A DNA stretch of 64,000 bases from Bradysia coprophila. Lineage: Eukaryota; Arthropoda; Insecta; Diptera; Sciaridae. Shown in pieces: positions 49,591 through 59,946 of the stretch (position 1 is the first letter of the stretch; each line of letters opens with the position of its first letter). Below the pieces are notes generated by a model, which was given only the letters and a program-made list of their open reading frames with translations, ran no database searches and was not told the origin of the DNA. The stretch spans positions 1,059,921 through 1,123,920 of the forward strand of contig NC_050737.1 of NCBI RefSeq assembly GCF_014529535.1, given 5' to 3'. Both the position numbers and the translations under genes were made by a program.

Positions 49591-50783
49591 ATGAATAGCA
49601 TCCCAGTCATTGACTTTGCCAAAGTGTCTGAATCGAATAAAGAAATTTCGGAAAAAGTGAAGTGCGCTTTGGCCAACGTTGGATTCTTGTATATTATAAA
49701 CCATGGGGTGGACATGTCTAAGGTCAAATACATTAACAAATGGAGTGTTTCAGTTATCAAAACTACAATATAAATTCCCATCTAAGATTCGAAATGCGTT
49801 CGCCCAAAGTAAACTGTTTTTCGAACAGCCGGATGATGTGAAACGTATCTTCCGACAAAATCCATCTGTGACGGGATATGTTGGATGGGTGGAACCTGGA
49901 CAAGAATTGTACCGAAAGCGGCCCATCAAAATTTACAGCCAAATATTACTCAAAAATCTCACAATTTCAGCCACTCGAAACTTGAGTCGGATACTAATAT
50001 TGTCCCAGAGTTACGAGAGTGTTATGATTATCCAGTTCACGGCGATGGATTCGAAGAGACAGAATTTCAGCGTTCAATTCGAGGATTGATGGAAGAGTGT
50101 CATCCAGTGCTAGAACATTTGTTTCGTATTTTAGCCAGATCGCTTGATTTGGACGATGAAGACTTTTTCGTAAATACTGTTCGTTGTTTGAATCATTCAG
50201 ACGTTTCCAGCTTAACCACTGTAAGAAGTACCTATTATCCACCTATTACCGACACTATTTCGGAAGGAAGTACCCGATGTGAAGAGCATGCCGATTACGG
50301 TCTTGTAACGTTGCTATTTCAAGATGATATGGGTGGTTTAGAGGTGCATTCATCAGAAACATATTTGAGTAAACAATTTTTGATTGAAAATTGCTTTTGT
50401 TTCCAGGCTAAAACTGTTGATGGAAGTTGGATTCCTGTGCAACCGATTAAAGATTCAATTGTGGTGAATACTGGAGAACTACTCGAATATTGGACTGGTG
50501 GATATTTTCCTGCGACTGTAAGTAGTAAGCAATGATGGAAGAGACGTATCAATAGTGATTTGTAATCGAACTACTTTAGCGGCACCGCGTTGTGGTTCCA
50601 AGCGACGAAGTTAAGAAGAAATGTTCCCGTCAATCGTTGGTCTATTTCATCCAACCTGATGACGCTGTTGATGTAGTTCCACTTCGACCTGACTCATCGG
50701 GAGTATTACAACCTCCAGTGAATTCTAGGCAACATTCCATGGTGCGACTCGAAACAACCTATGGTCTTGATACACCAAAGTGA
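49591..50783 (+). CDS. Isopenicillin-N-synthase-like 2OG/Fe(II) oxygenase
   Basis: Five exons: 49591-49722, 49787-49908, 49971-50343, 50407-50517 and 50580-50783; 313 residues, introns of about 62-64 bases, all phases closing. The N-terminal DIOX_N-like part reads IPVIDFAKV, then NVGFLYIINHGVD and GYVGWVEPGQE. The catalytic double-stranded beta helix has the HxD of EEHADYG, the distal His at the start of exon 5 (PAT-RHRV) and the RxS co-substrate motif in SRQSLVYF. All iron and 2-oxoglutarate ligands therefore appear present. Proteins of this fold oxidise small molecules in the cytosol using Fe(II), oxygen and usually 2-oxoglutarate; the substrate cannot be told. The fourth join skips 63 bases that are themselves open in frame, so a retained-intron form would add 21 residues. 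Similar genes are common in fungi, bacteria and plants and patchy in arthropods. Confidence 0.9.
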
Positions 50784-51330
50784 CGATCTGTAAAGTGCAA
50801 TTTCCTGCCTTTGATATGCATTCTGAATACACTTTTTGTTCACACACTACTCGACTTTTGAATAAAAATTTGCGATACACAAAATAAACTGCAATTGATC
50901 GGTACTCGGTTCAAATTAATATTCTTTGCCGGTAGAAAATGTCGCATATGAGCGGGTCTTCTGATTTACATGCTACAGCCTTCTCATGTGCTTGGAGCTG
51001 TTTTAGTCAATCCCAAATAGTTTTTTTTGTGCTTAATTATACCGCTCGCTCGCCCAGAGTTAGTCCTTAAGTTGGGGGAATTATTTGTTGGAAATCGTTA
51101 TAAATTTGGAGGTTTCCGATTTTTGAATAAAAGCATCATCACTCAGTGTCAATGTCAATATAAACCCAAAATGTAATTCATTTATCTCCGTTAGAGAGCA
51201 ACTGAGAACAGGAAATGTTGATTCATGATTTCTGCCTCAATCAATTTGCACCAGAGTGTCTTGCTTTTAGAAAATTGGACTCTTTAGTTACGATTGTCTG
51301 CAGTTTAAGATCAGCGATTTTTTTAGCTTT
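50784..51330. other. 3' flank of oxygenase before right array
   Basis: No gene is seen. AATAAAAAT near 50,861 and AAATAAAC near 50,882 are likely polyadenylation signals. Confidence 0.5.
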
Positions 51331-51578
51331 TGCATTCACTTAAAGATTTTTTTTCGTTTAAACAAAAACTGGCACAACCCAAATGAAACTATTAAAAAAA
51401 AAAAAAAATTGAAAATCAACAAAAAGGTTTGTCTCGGATTGGTGGATGTCAACTGAGATTTTGCAGGTACAACTTGTTGTGTACCTTGACTAGACTCGCG
51501 TCGGTTTATCCCATATAAGTGCCGTTTAAGCACATGCATGGTTTTTACCAATCAACAACAACCGCTCCTTTTCAACGT

Positions 51579-51666
51579 ACCTCCCCCGGGAATCGAACCT
51601 GCTGACTTTGGTGCGCTTGCAGTCAATCGAAACCCGAGTAACTAACCACCTGCGCCACGGTGGTAG
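51579..51666 (-). repeat. tRNA-like type-2 module, copy R1
   Basis: B-box GGTTCGATTCC is intact on the minus strand. This copy differs from the others by lacking the CGG of GACCGCAGG (it reads AGTCAGCAGG) and by a G for A near the A-box. It is the innermost and most diverged type-2 copy. Confidence 0.7.
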
Positions 51667-51774
51667 GTGATAAATCATTCGTTATGGTCTAAAATCAATT
51701 CTACATTACACATACACTGCAAAATGTTCTGATTTAATTGAATAAATGCGATTTCACACCCACACATTGGCTTA

Positions 51775-51940
51775 GGGGTCATTCAAGTAGTACGTACTCA
51801 CTTGGGGGGAGGGGGGTGTTCGACAAAAGCGTACGCTTCTAACAAATATGGGTCACATTTGACCCTTTTAGGCGTACGAGGGGGAGGGGGGGGGGTCAAA
51901 AATCGTCAATTTTGGGAGTACGTACTACTTGAATGACCCC
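51775..51940. mobile_element. 166-base MITE, GGGGTCATTCAAG ends, TTA duplication
   Basis: Terminal inverted repeats of about 24 bases begin GGGGTCATTCAAGTAG and end in the mirror CTACTTGAATGACCCC. TTA precedes (51,772-51,774) and follows (51,941-51,943). Other array copies read CTTATCAAAAC with no insert, so the empty site is visible. The three-base TTA duplication fits PIF/Harbinger. The interior has G-rich runs. Confidence 0.85.
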
Positions 51941-52200
51941 TTATCAAAACTAGTTTCGATGCTGGTATTTCCTAAGCTCAATTGCAAACATTAGTCTGTT
52001 GATGGTGGACACATAGAACCACGTGATAAGTAAAGAAAAAACTTACACACGGCCATACACTCTCATACCAAATCAATTAAAACAAAAGGACATTTCAATA
52101 CGCGATGTGCTGTGCAAGTTCGGAGATTTTGGATGTGTTGGGCCAATTTTGTGAAATTAGTTCAGATGTACTGTTGTAGCAATATGCTTAATCACGATGT

Positions 52201-52264
52201 GCCTTCATGGTGTAATGGTTAGAGTGTCTGACTGGTGGACTTAATTACTTTTGGTTCGAACCCG
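52201..52264 (+). repeat. tRNA-like type-1 module, copy R1
   Basis: A-box region TGGTGTAATGG and B-box GGTTCGAACCC. It has the highest T-arm agreement of the type-1 copies and lies just before the pseudogene insertion. Confidence 0.65.
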
Positions 52265-52635
52265 GTATTTTTTTTTCGAATTCCCTGATTTGTTTTTTAA
52301 TTCAATTTAGCCACTCTACTAGCATAGAGCACGCCCACAGGAGTCAACAGTCAAAATTTCCTTGGATCATAGGAGACCCGACATAGAACCAAGAAGTCGT
52401 CGTTTTTTGTATAAGAATCACCGTGTCGTCTCGTGTTTCTCTAGAAAGTTCTAAATAGCAGTCTTCTTGCTCTTGATATGAGGATTTTAACTTGATCGCA
52501 TTAAATGGATTTGTTTTCAAAAGACCGCAACGCCAGAATATTGAAAGCAAAAGTATCTTAAAGTTTATGTTTTTCGACAGTAAAAATATCAAAATTTGTT
52601 CTTTAGAATGAAACTAACGGTGATCGGTTTCCAGT

Positions 52636-53457
52636 CAGTTTGAAAAACGCTTTCCCAATACAACCATTCATCATTGACTCCAGCAATGTACATAGATCTA
52701 GGATGTATTACCAGTTGTAAACGGGTAGAGTGATTGCTGGATGTTATTCAGTTACAAACACTTCATGACTTTCCGATTTTGAAAGCCCGAGGTGTGCTTC
52801 ACAGACCGTTTGACTGGTCACAGGTTTTTGATGGTTTCAAAGATCGGCATTGTTTTTATAGCGGAATGTTTGTGTTTACTTTCAGTAATGTTGTGAACAA
52901 AATGTTTCTCAAGAGTCTTCCTAAAGGATCTATTACGAGAGAGGCTAATATAAGGCTTTTCTTCGTCCTGAATAGCTAACAAATTAGCTCTTACATTTCC
53001 TAACGACGACAATGCAAACCTGTACTGGCTGAAACTCATAATAGACAAATATGGATGAAAATATGTGCAAAGTCTTATGAACCAGCGTCCTGTTTTCTTT
53101 AAGGGTAATGGAGCAACAAAGATGGCCATAGATAAAGAAAATTCATTAATCGCAACGTCATGCTCAATTCTTCTTATGTACAATCCAGCGACATCGAACT
53201 CCACATTTCCTCTTCCTTCAATAGATCCGTTTGTTACCTTCGCACAAGCGGCAGCCATTCTTCGAGGAACAAAAAATCTAGCAACAGCAAAACTTTACCT
53301 TAGCTGGCGTCTGTCTTATCGATTTCAAGCAGCCGTACCAACGAATTTCTGGTCACTGCGTAAGGATGTTCCAATGGAATCAAACCTTTATTCGAATATA
53401 CTAAACCGATCGATCCATTCGCCTTCAGAAAATGAATGTCAAATAGAGCGATTGTAG
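52636..53457 (+). pseudogene. Broken ABC-type Fe3+ binding-protein-like gene (fungal/bacterial type)
   Basis: Collinear fragments of a periplasmic-binding-protein-like family occur in order: FEKRFP (52,636), DVIQLQTLHDFP (from about 52,738), GMFVFTFSNVVN, NKLALTFPNDDNANLYWLK (from 52,978), NQRPVFFKGNG, then SNSTFPLPSIDPFVTFAQ, ATAKLYLSWRLS and FWSLRKDVP to a stop at 53,457. Family proteins known to me have QTLHDFP, LTYPNDDDAVLY and a PxxDxFVTWxQ...AKLYLSW segment in the same places. The gene is dead: frames change near 52,650-52,735 and between about 52,945 and 52,978, and a TGA stands at 53,056-53,058 where Trp is expected. The N-terminal part is missing. I know this family from bacteria and fungi, not insects, so horizontal transfer is inferred. 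It is flanked on both sides by array modules. The last 393 bases remain open (53065-53457). Confidence 0.82.
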
Positions 53458-53609
53458 TTGGATACCTCGCATTTGATAATACATACCACATCAATTACTA
53501 CAAAAAGACAAACATTTTAAAAAGATGTGCAGAGTCAGCATGTGAATTTGCGACAAAGATATCCTTTTATGCACGACATGTAGCAGTAATGTGCTTAAAA
53601 AGCTAAGGT

Positions 53610-53672
53610 GTCTTCGTGGCGCAATGGTTAGAGTGTCCGACTAGTGGGCTGGACTATTTCAGTTCGAGCCAC
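53610..53672 (+). repeat. tRNA-like type-1 module, copy R2
   Basis: A-box TGGCGCAATGG and B-box-like AGTTCGAGCC. First of three copies spaced about 335 and 385 bases apart; it follows the pseudogene. Confidence 0.65.
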
Positions 53673-53719
53673 GGTATTTTTTTCACCTAATCTACGTGAA
53701 AAAAGAAGACAATACCAAT

Positions 53720-53820
53720 CAACGCATCTCAAGCAAAAGTGATTATAGTCGACAGTTGCCAAAGAGTACTATTTTGTATGAAATGGTTTTTTTATTTAAA
53801 GTACCACTTGAAATGCGTTG
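53720..53820. mobile_element. MITE copy related to 34321-34453
   Basis: Ends CAACGCAT... and ...ATGCGTTG, with internal GAGTACTATTTTGTATGAAAT and GTACCACTT shared with the glutathione synthetase intron copy. It is shorter (101 bases) and no target duplication is evident. Confidence 0.55.
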
Positions 53821-53944
53821 GAGCATTGGTTTACTTTTCCCATAGCTTAAAAAGCCTGCGTTCAATACTTCCATAATTCCAACCACTCTCGCTGGTAGAA
53901 CAATTATAGGTAACTAAAATGTACTGTATCTTTAAAAGTTATGT

Positions 53945-54008
53945 GTCTTCGTGGCGTAATGGTTAGAGTGTCCGAATGGTGATTTCGAAAATTTTTGGTT
54001 CGAGACCC
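53945..54008 (+). repeat. tRNA-like type-1 module, copy R3
   Basis: A-box TGGCGTAATGG and B-box-like GGTTCGAGACC. The middle part GAATGGTGATTTCGAAA differs from the usual GACTGGTGAGC, so it is a diverged copy. Confidence 0.65.
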
Positions 54009-54327
54009 GCCGTCTTCATTTTTTTTAAATGAAAAATCATGAATTATAATCAAAATTTGCAATATTTTGAGTATAAGATCTTTCTTGTCTACACTTGCCT
54101 TGTAGAGTTTACTTCAAAATATTCTTATGTGGTCCTTCATATTCACATGTTAGGCATAAAAAGGTTACACACTCCCATATGAGTACTCATACCAATCAGT
54201 TAGGATTTTGAAGAAAGGGACTGACCATTTTGAATAAACGATGTGCAAGAATTTTGAATGTGTGTAGTCTTTTTGTAACAATTATAAGTAGGTAAGTGAC
54301 ATACACTGCAGCAGTCTCAAAAAAATA

Positions 54328-54389
54328 CCTTCGTGGCGTAATGGTTAGAGTGTCCGACTGGTGAGCCCGACTATTTTTGGTTCGAGCCT
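54328..54389 (+). repeat. tRNA-like type-1 module, copy R4
   Basis: A-box TGGCGTAATGG and B-box GGTTCGAGCC. Its 150-base leader (CCCATATGAGTACTC... ACACTGCAGCAG) is shared with copy R6 at 57,594. Confidence 0.65.
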
Positions 54390-55812
54390 CAAAATTTTTA
54401 ATATTTTTTCTTTTCCAGTTTCTGGTTTTTATTAGTAGCTCTGGTGAACATTATCATTTGTAATATTTTTATAGTTTTCATTTAACTCGAACAATGTTTT
54501 TCCATTAATGTCAACGTATCTACACTAGCGTTGATTGGTAGTCAAAAAATCAATTTGAAACCTATTTTTAAATTTAAATAACAATCCGATCACAGACCTG
54601 GGAGGCAACTAAACTTGTCAAAGCTACAAGACCCAAACAGTCTTCATCAGAATAGAAACACTACTGAATGCAATGAAAAGCTTAAATGAGAAATATGTGT
54701 GCGCCTCTAAGATAAAATATAAAATAAATGTAACAGAAGTGTGTCTGAAGCACTTTAGTTTGGTGTATTGTGTTGACATGTACGATTTTGACGATTTTGA
54801 TCATCGAAAATAACACTTCCACTCATTGAAAAGCAGATCTTAGTTCCTACAATAATTGTGGAGTAGTCAATATATATTTGGTTGAGTCTAAAGGTGATTC
54901 TGAATATTCATTGATCGCAATGCCATAAAATACGTTAAAAATATTCAATCGAATTCCCCAACCTGAATAACACGCAGGTTAAGCGAAACAGGAACAGTAT
55001 AGTATAATACTTATAAGATTGAAAAAATTTAAAAACTATAAAAATCAATTCCATTCGTATACACGTCCAACCACTTTTACTATGCAAAAAGGAAAACTTC
55101 GTGTCCAAGACAATCTAATGCGTCCAGGCAGTTCCATACAAAATTTGTTTATAAAATTAATTAAAAATTAAAAATTTTTGTTTCGTATGATTGATGTGAT
55201 TAGCAGGTCGTGCTTCTCAATCCATACTTCTCTTTTATGTACCTTGGTTTCAAAGTTTTATTAACATTTTCCATCGCAACTACAAATTAAGATAATAAGC
55301 AATAAGCTGCGCGGCTTAATGAGGAACCACAATACAGTATTGTAATTAACTAATGAAATGAAAAAAATTTGTATTCAAACTGTTGAAATTGTTTAAAACA
55401 GAAGGTTAATTTTTATTGAACAGAGATCAACGCAGTTCAACGATTTTTGAATACCATTATCTCACTGAGTTGATGTTGAACGTCTGATGAAATCTTTGAG
55501 CATGTTTTAAACACGCAACTATTTCTGTTTGTTACATACTTAAATTAGATCAGATGCGGGTCAATTATAGGCTAGACTCTTCCACTATATAAATTCAAAA
55601 TTTATTTCATTTGTCTCCATTAAACTGAAAATAAGAACCGGAAATATTTATTCTTGATTTCTGTATGGCATTTAAGTAAATTTGTGGTACGCTACGCATC
55701 AGCTAGCTTATAAAAGGCCACACATTTTCCCATTAGAATTGAGTCACTATTTCGTTTAGTACAGAGCAAGTTGTCGTTGACTGCAACCTACCATCATGGA
55801 CAAATCTTCAAC

Positions 55813-55876
55813 ATGTCCTGCAGTCAGAACAGCAATGGTGGCTCACACAAATTATTGAAAATTGATTTTGAAATTG
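55813..55876 (+). CDS. Conserved array mini-exon, copy R1 (partial)
   Basis: ATG at 55813 to G|GTACGTTC after 55876: 64 bases. The peptide starts MSCSQNSNGGSH and ends KIDFEI. TATAAAAG is at 55,709-55,716. A possible acceptor GTTTAG near 56,186 would add DKTEDHKKN and a stop; exon 2 is uncertain. Confidence 0.35.
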
Positions 55877-56413
55877 GTACGTTCTGTGTTAATTGAATGA
55901 AATTCCATCAAGTGTGTTTGAGTGAAATATTTGAAACGGCCAGGACTCTTTCCGGAAAGGATCCTCTTATTGACAAAGTATCCTCTTATTGACAAAGTGA
56001 ATGCTCAATTTGTTTTAAAACTACTAACTAAATCATATATACGAACGAGGATCTCTCATTATTCAATTTTGTTCGAAGGATTTTTGCACACGCGGATTAC
56101 ATTATGAGAAACTTTAGAATCAAAGCAGATTTTTTCCTAAATTTTGTTTTTGTGTTCCAAAGTAAGATGTTTTTTTTTTCGTTTAGACAAGACGGAAGAT
56201 CATAAAAAAAATTAAGAAAATCAACAAAAAGGTTTGTCTCGGGTTCGCTGATGTCAATTGTGATTTTCAGGTACTGCTTGTGGTGTAAATTAAGTACATA
56301 GTTACACGTTAAGTAGACCGTGACTAGAAACGTTTCAGTTGAGTTCCTATCCTTAAGTACCGGTTAAGTACATATGGTCTCACAAATTGACATCAACCAA
56401 CCCTTTTCAACAA

Positions 56414-56502
56414 ACCTCTCCCCCGGGAATCGAACCTGCGGTCTTTGGTGCGCTTGCAGTCAATCGAAACCCGAGTAACTAACCACCTGCGCTACGGTGG
56501 TA
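56414..56502 (-). repeat. tRNA-like type-2 module, copy R2
   Basis: A- and B-boxes match the left copies; differs from copies R3 and R4 mainly by ACTCGGGTTTCG instead of ACTTGGGTTTCG. Confidence 0.75.
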
Positions 56503-56793
56503 GGTGATGAGACATTCGTTATGATCTAAAATCAATTCTACGTTACACATACACCGAAAAATGTTCTGATTTTATTTGAATAAATGTAATTTCACACCGA
56601 CACATGGACTTATCAAAACTGGTTTATCCATGTGCTCAGAATAAAAAGCTCACATATACACATCCTAAATCAATTGCTACAAAAAACTTACAATTTTCAA
56701 AGCGATGTGTTTCTAGAATCTTCGGTCTGTTTTGTGCTATAGTAGAACAATTATTATAGGTAAGTACTGCAGCAATGTCCTTAAAAGATATGT

Positions 56794-56857
56794 GTCTTCG
56801 TGGCGTAATGGTTAGAACGTCTGACTGGTGATCCCGAATATTTTTGGTTCGAGACCA
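56794..56857 (+). repeat. tRNA-like type-1 module, copy R5
   Basis: A-box TGGCGTAATGG and B-box-like GGTTCGAGACC, with GAACGTCTG in place of GAGTGTCCG. Shares its downstream body (GAAAAATCATGAAT) with copy R3. Confidence 0.65.
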
Positions 56858-57593
56858 GTTTCTTTTTTTTTAATGAAAAATCATGAATGCAGTTACTGCA
56901 TTGCAGTAGTTTGCAACATTTTTAGTATAAGATTTTTCTTGTCTACACTCGCCTTGTATAGTTTACTTCGTAATATTCTTATGTGGTCTTTTAAATTCTC
57001 CAATAACTTCAAATCTTCAAATTAGGATAATTCTTCAATTTGCGATTAGTCAGTTTATTAAACTTATATTAGATCAGGAAACGAAACATCGAGTTGCCAA
57101 TTAATATGTTTTAATAAACCAAGCGGTTTACTTTGCACTATTATTGGACCCAGCAATAATTCAAGAATGAAAACGTGTTGCTGATGCGTTTCTCGGAAAA
57201 TACTTTATTAACATTTTAGGATCGAATCTTGGCGATTTTGTGAGTTAATAAATTTCGGCTTTAGTATGTTGTTAGAAGTGATGGAATGAGATGGCTGAAA
57301 TTTATCTCGCCTGACGTCTAATTCATTTCATTCAGTACCATTACTATCATTAATGAACGTCCGTAGATGCTGGACACAGATCCAAGAAACTCACACCACA
57401 CGTTAAGCATAAAAAAGATTACACACACCCATATGAGTACTCGTACCAAATCAATTAGGAATTTGAACAAAAGGACCATTTTGAATAAACGATGTGCAAG
57501 CATTCTAAATGTGTTTAGTCTTTTTGTAACAATTATAAGAAGGTAATTGACATACACTGCAGCAATCTTCTAAAAAGTAACATCTCTTCGTGG

Positions 57594-57644
57594 CGTAATG
57601 GAGAGTGTCTGACTGGTTGACTCGATTATTTTTGGTTCGAGCCC
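57594..57644 (+). repeat. tRNA-like type-1 module, copy R6, small deletion
   Basis: The A-box region reads GGCGTAATGGAGAGTG: the bases GTTA after TAATGG are partly lost, which would damage the D-arm. B-box GGTTCGAGCCC is intact. Confidence 0.6.
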
Positions 57645-58815
57645 GAAATTTTTTTTTCCCTTCCCGTTTCTTGTTTTTATTAGTATTTCTAGTGAACATT
57701 GTTTGTAACATTTTTATAGTTTTCATTTAACTCGAATAAATTTGTTTCATTCATGTGAACGTACACTTCCCTTGTAAACAATTATTTCTTCTGCATATCT
57801 CCTCTGTTGAATGTAGCAGGAACCAATAAGAAGCAACGAATCAAGAGTATCGAAAATGCATTTCCTCCTCACGATATTAGTTAAAACTTAATTCATACTG
57901 TGCACCGGAATAAGCTAATAATTTGAGTAGTCTCAAGCGATGAAGTAAAAAATAAAATTTGCCGTCAATCACTGTGTTTTAGGGAACCGCTAATTAGTGA
58001 TCAATGAGAGATTTAGTGAACGAAAATGACAAAAATAATTCCTAACGATGTAGTAAAAAAACCTTCTGAGAAGTACAGAAAAATCAAACTTTTCGATATT
58101 TCAGTCTATAAGCGCAAAAAAATCAATTCCATTCGCTATACGACCAAGAGTAACTGCTTTTATTATGCAAAAAGTAAATATTTGTATGCAAGACAATCTA
58201 ATGCGTCCAGACAGTCTCACGTTCCTGGTTAATAAAATTATTCAAAATTAAAAAATTGAAAGATTTTTGTTTATCGCTTCGTATGATTGAGGTGGTTAGC
58301 AGGTCATTCGTCCTCAATCCATACTTAGAATTTCTCTACCTGGTTTACCTTTAGCCGATCTGTTTTCAGTATACTAGATAAAAGTTTTGCATCGCAACTA
58401 CAAACTAAGATAATAAGCAATGAGCTGCGCGGCTAAATAAGGTTCCGCAATACAGCCGCACGCGTATTGTAATTAACTAATGAAATTAAAAAAATGTACT
58501 CAATCTGTTGAATTTGTTAAAATCAGAAGGTTAATTGAACACAGGTCACCGCAGGTCAATGATTTTTGAATACCATTATCTTCACTGAGTGATGTGGACA
58601 TGATGAAATATTTGAACATGTTTTGAACACGCAACTGTTTCTGTTTGTTACTTAAATTAGATCAGATGCGGGTCAATTATAGGCTAGACTCTTCCAATAT
58701 ATATATTCAAAATTTATTTCATTTGTCTCCATTAAACTGAAACTAAGAACCGGAAATATTTATTCTTGATTTCTATATGGCATTTACGTTAATTTGTGGT
58801 ACGCATCAGCTAACT

Positions 58816-58823
58816 TATAAAAG
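58816..58823 (+). promoter_or_regulatory. TATAAAAG promoter of array mini-exon
   Basis: TATAAAAGGCCACACATTTT is shared by five of the six copies, with ATAAGGC-type changes in the 19,358 copy. A GAGTCACT motif 30-37 bases downstream is a possible initiator, and TTCCGGAAATATTTATT about 90 bases upstream is also conserved. Equivalent boxes: 55,709, 62,886 (+) and 11,522, 15,331, 19,365 (-). Confidence 0.6.
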
Positions 58824-58919
58824 GCCACACATTTTCTCATTAGAATTGAGTCACTATTTCGTTTAGTACAGAGCAAGTTGTCGTTGACTGCAACCTACCA
58901 TCATGGACAAATCTTCAAC

Positions 58920-58983
58920 ATGTCCTGCAGTCAGAACAGCAGTGGTGGCTCACACAAATTATTGAAAATTGATTTTGAAATTG
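58920..58983 (+). CDS. Conserved array mini-exon, copy R2 (partial)
   Basis: ATG at 58920 to G|GTACGTTC after 58983: 64 bases. The peptide starts MSCSQNSSGGSH. Two possible acceptors follow: TTTTAG at about 59,172, giving ESKQIFS and a stop, or GTTTAG at 59,241, which opens a 34-codon frame (DKTWQIKK... CDFQVLLVV). The second enters the type-2 repeat body, so the latter may be chance. Confidence 0.35.
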
Positions 58984-59469
58984 GTACGTTCTGTGTTAAT
59001 TGAATGAAATTCCATCAAGTGTGTTTGAGTGAAATATTAAAAACGGCGAGAACTCTTTCCGAAAAGGATCCTCTTATTGACAAAGTGAATGCTCAATTTG
59101 TTTTAAAAATACAAACTAAATCACACATTCCATCGAGGATTTCTCATTATTCCATTATTCAATTTTGTTTTAGAATCAAAGCAGATTTTTTCCTAAATTT
59201 TGTTTTTGTGTCCCAAAGTTAGCTATTTTTTTCTCGTTTAGACAAAACCTGGCAGATCAAAAAAAATATTAAGAAAATCAACAAAAAGGTTTGTCTCGGG
59301 TTCGTTGATGTCAATTGTGATTTTCAGGTACTGCTTGTGGTGTAAATTAAGTACATAGTTACACTTTAAGTAGACCGTGACTAGACTCGGTTAGGTCCAG
59401 CTCTCCTCTTAAGTACCGGTTAAGTACATATGGTTTCACAAATTGACATCAACCATCCCTTTTCAACGA

Positions 59470-59558
59470 ACCTCTCCCCCGGGAATCGAACCTGCGGTCT
59501 TTGGTGCGCTTCCAGTCAATCGAAACCCAAGTAACTAACCACCTGCGCTACGGTGGTA
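59470..59558 (-). repeat. tRNA-like type-2 module, copy R3
   Basis: Boxes intact; it has GCGCTTCCAGTC where others have GCGCTTGCAGTC. It lies about 325 bases from type-1 copy R7, head to head. Confidence 0.75.
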
Positions 59559-59883
59559 GGTGATGAGACATTCGTTATGATCTAAAATCAATTCTACATT
59601 ACACATACACTCAAAAATGTTCTGATTTTATTTGAATAAATATAATTTCACACCGACACATGGACTTATCAAAACTGGTTTCGACTTCTACATTTCCTGA
59701 GTTCTATATTGAACATTCGTCATTTAACGTTGGACACATAGAAAGGTGACGCACGCACACCACGTGTTAAGTATAAAAGCTCATATGGGCTTGTGCCCTC
59801 ATACCAAACTAGTTAGAACAAAAGGACTAGCATTTTCTGTAGGTAAGTGATATATACTGCAGCAATATCCTAAAAGACAACAT

Positions 59884-59946
59884 GTCTTCGTGGCGTAATG
59901 GTTAGAGTGTCCGACTGGAGGGCTCGAATATTTTAAGTTCAAGCCT
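59884..59946 (+). repeat. tRNA-like type-1 module, copy R7
   Basis: A-box TGGCGTAATGG and B-box-like AGTTCAAGCC. ATGTC (59,882-59,886) and GACAT (59,948-59,952) can pair as an acceptor-like stem over 71 bases, tRNA length. TTTTT follows at once and could end a Pol III transcript. Confidence 0.7.

Noticed and set aside
51800-51900. G-rich runs as a stand-alone G-quadruplex regulator
   Set aside because: The runs are the interior of the nested MITE, which explains them.
59242-59345. A 34-codon second exon for mini-exon copy R2
   Set aside because: The matching segment in copy R1 hits a stop after nine codons and copy R3 after three, and the frame enters the type-2 repeat body, so conservation does not support it.
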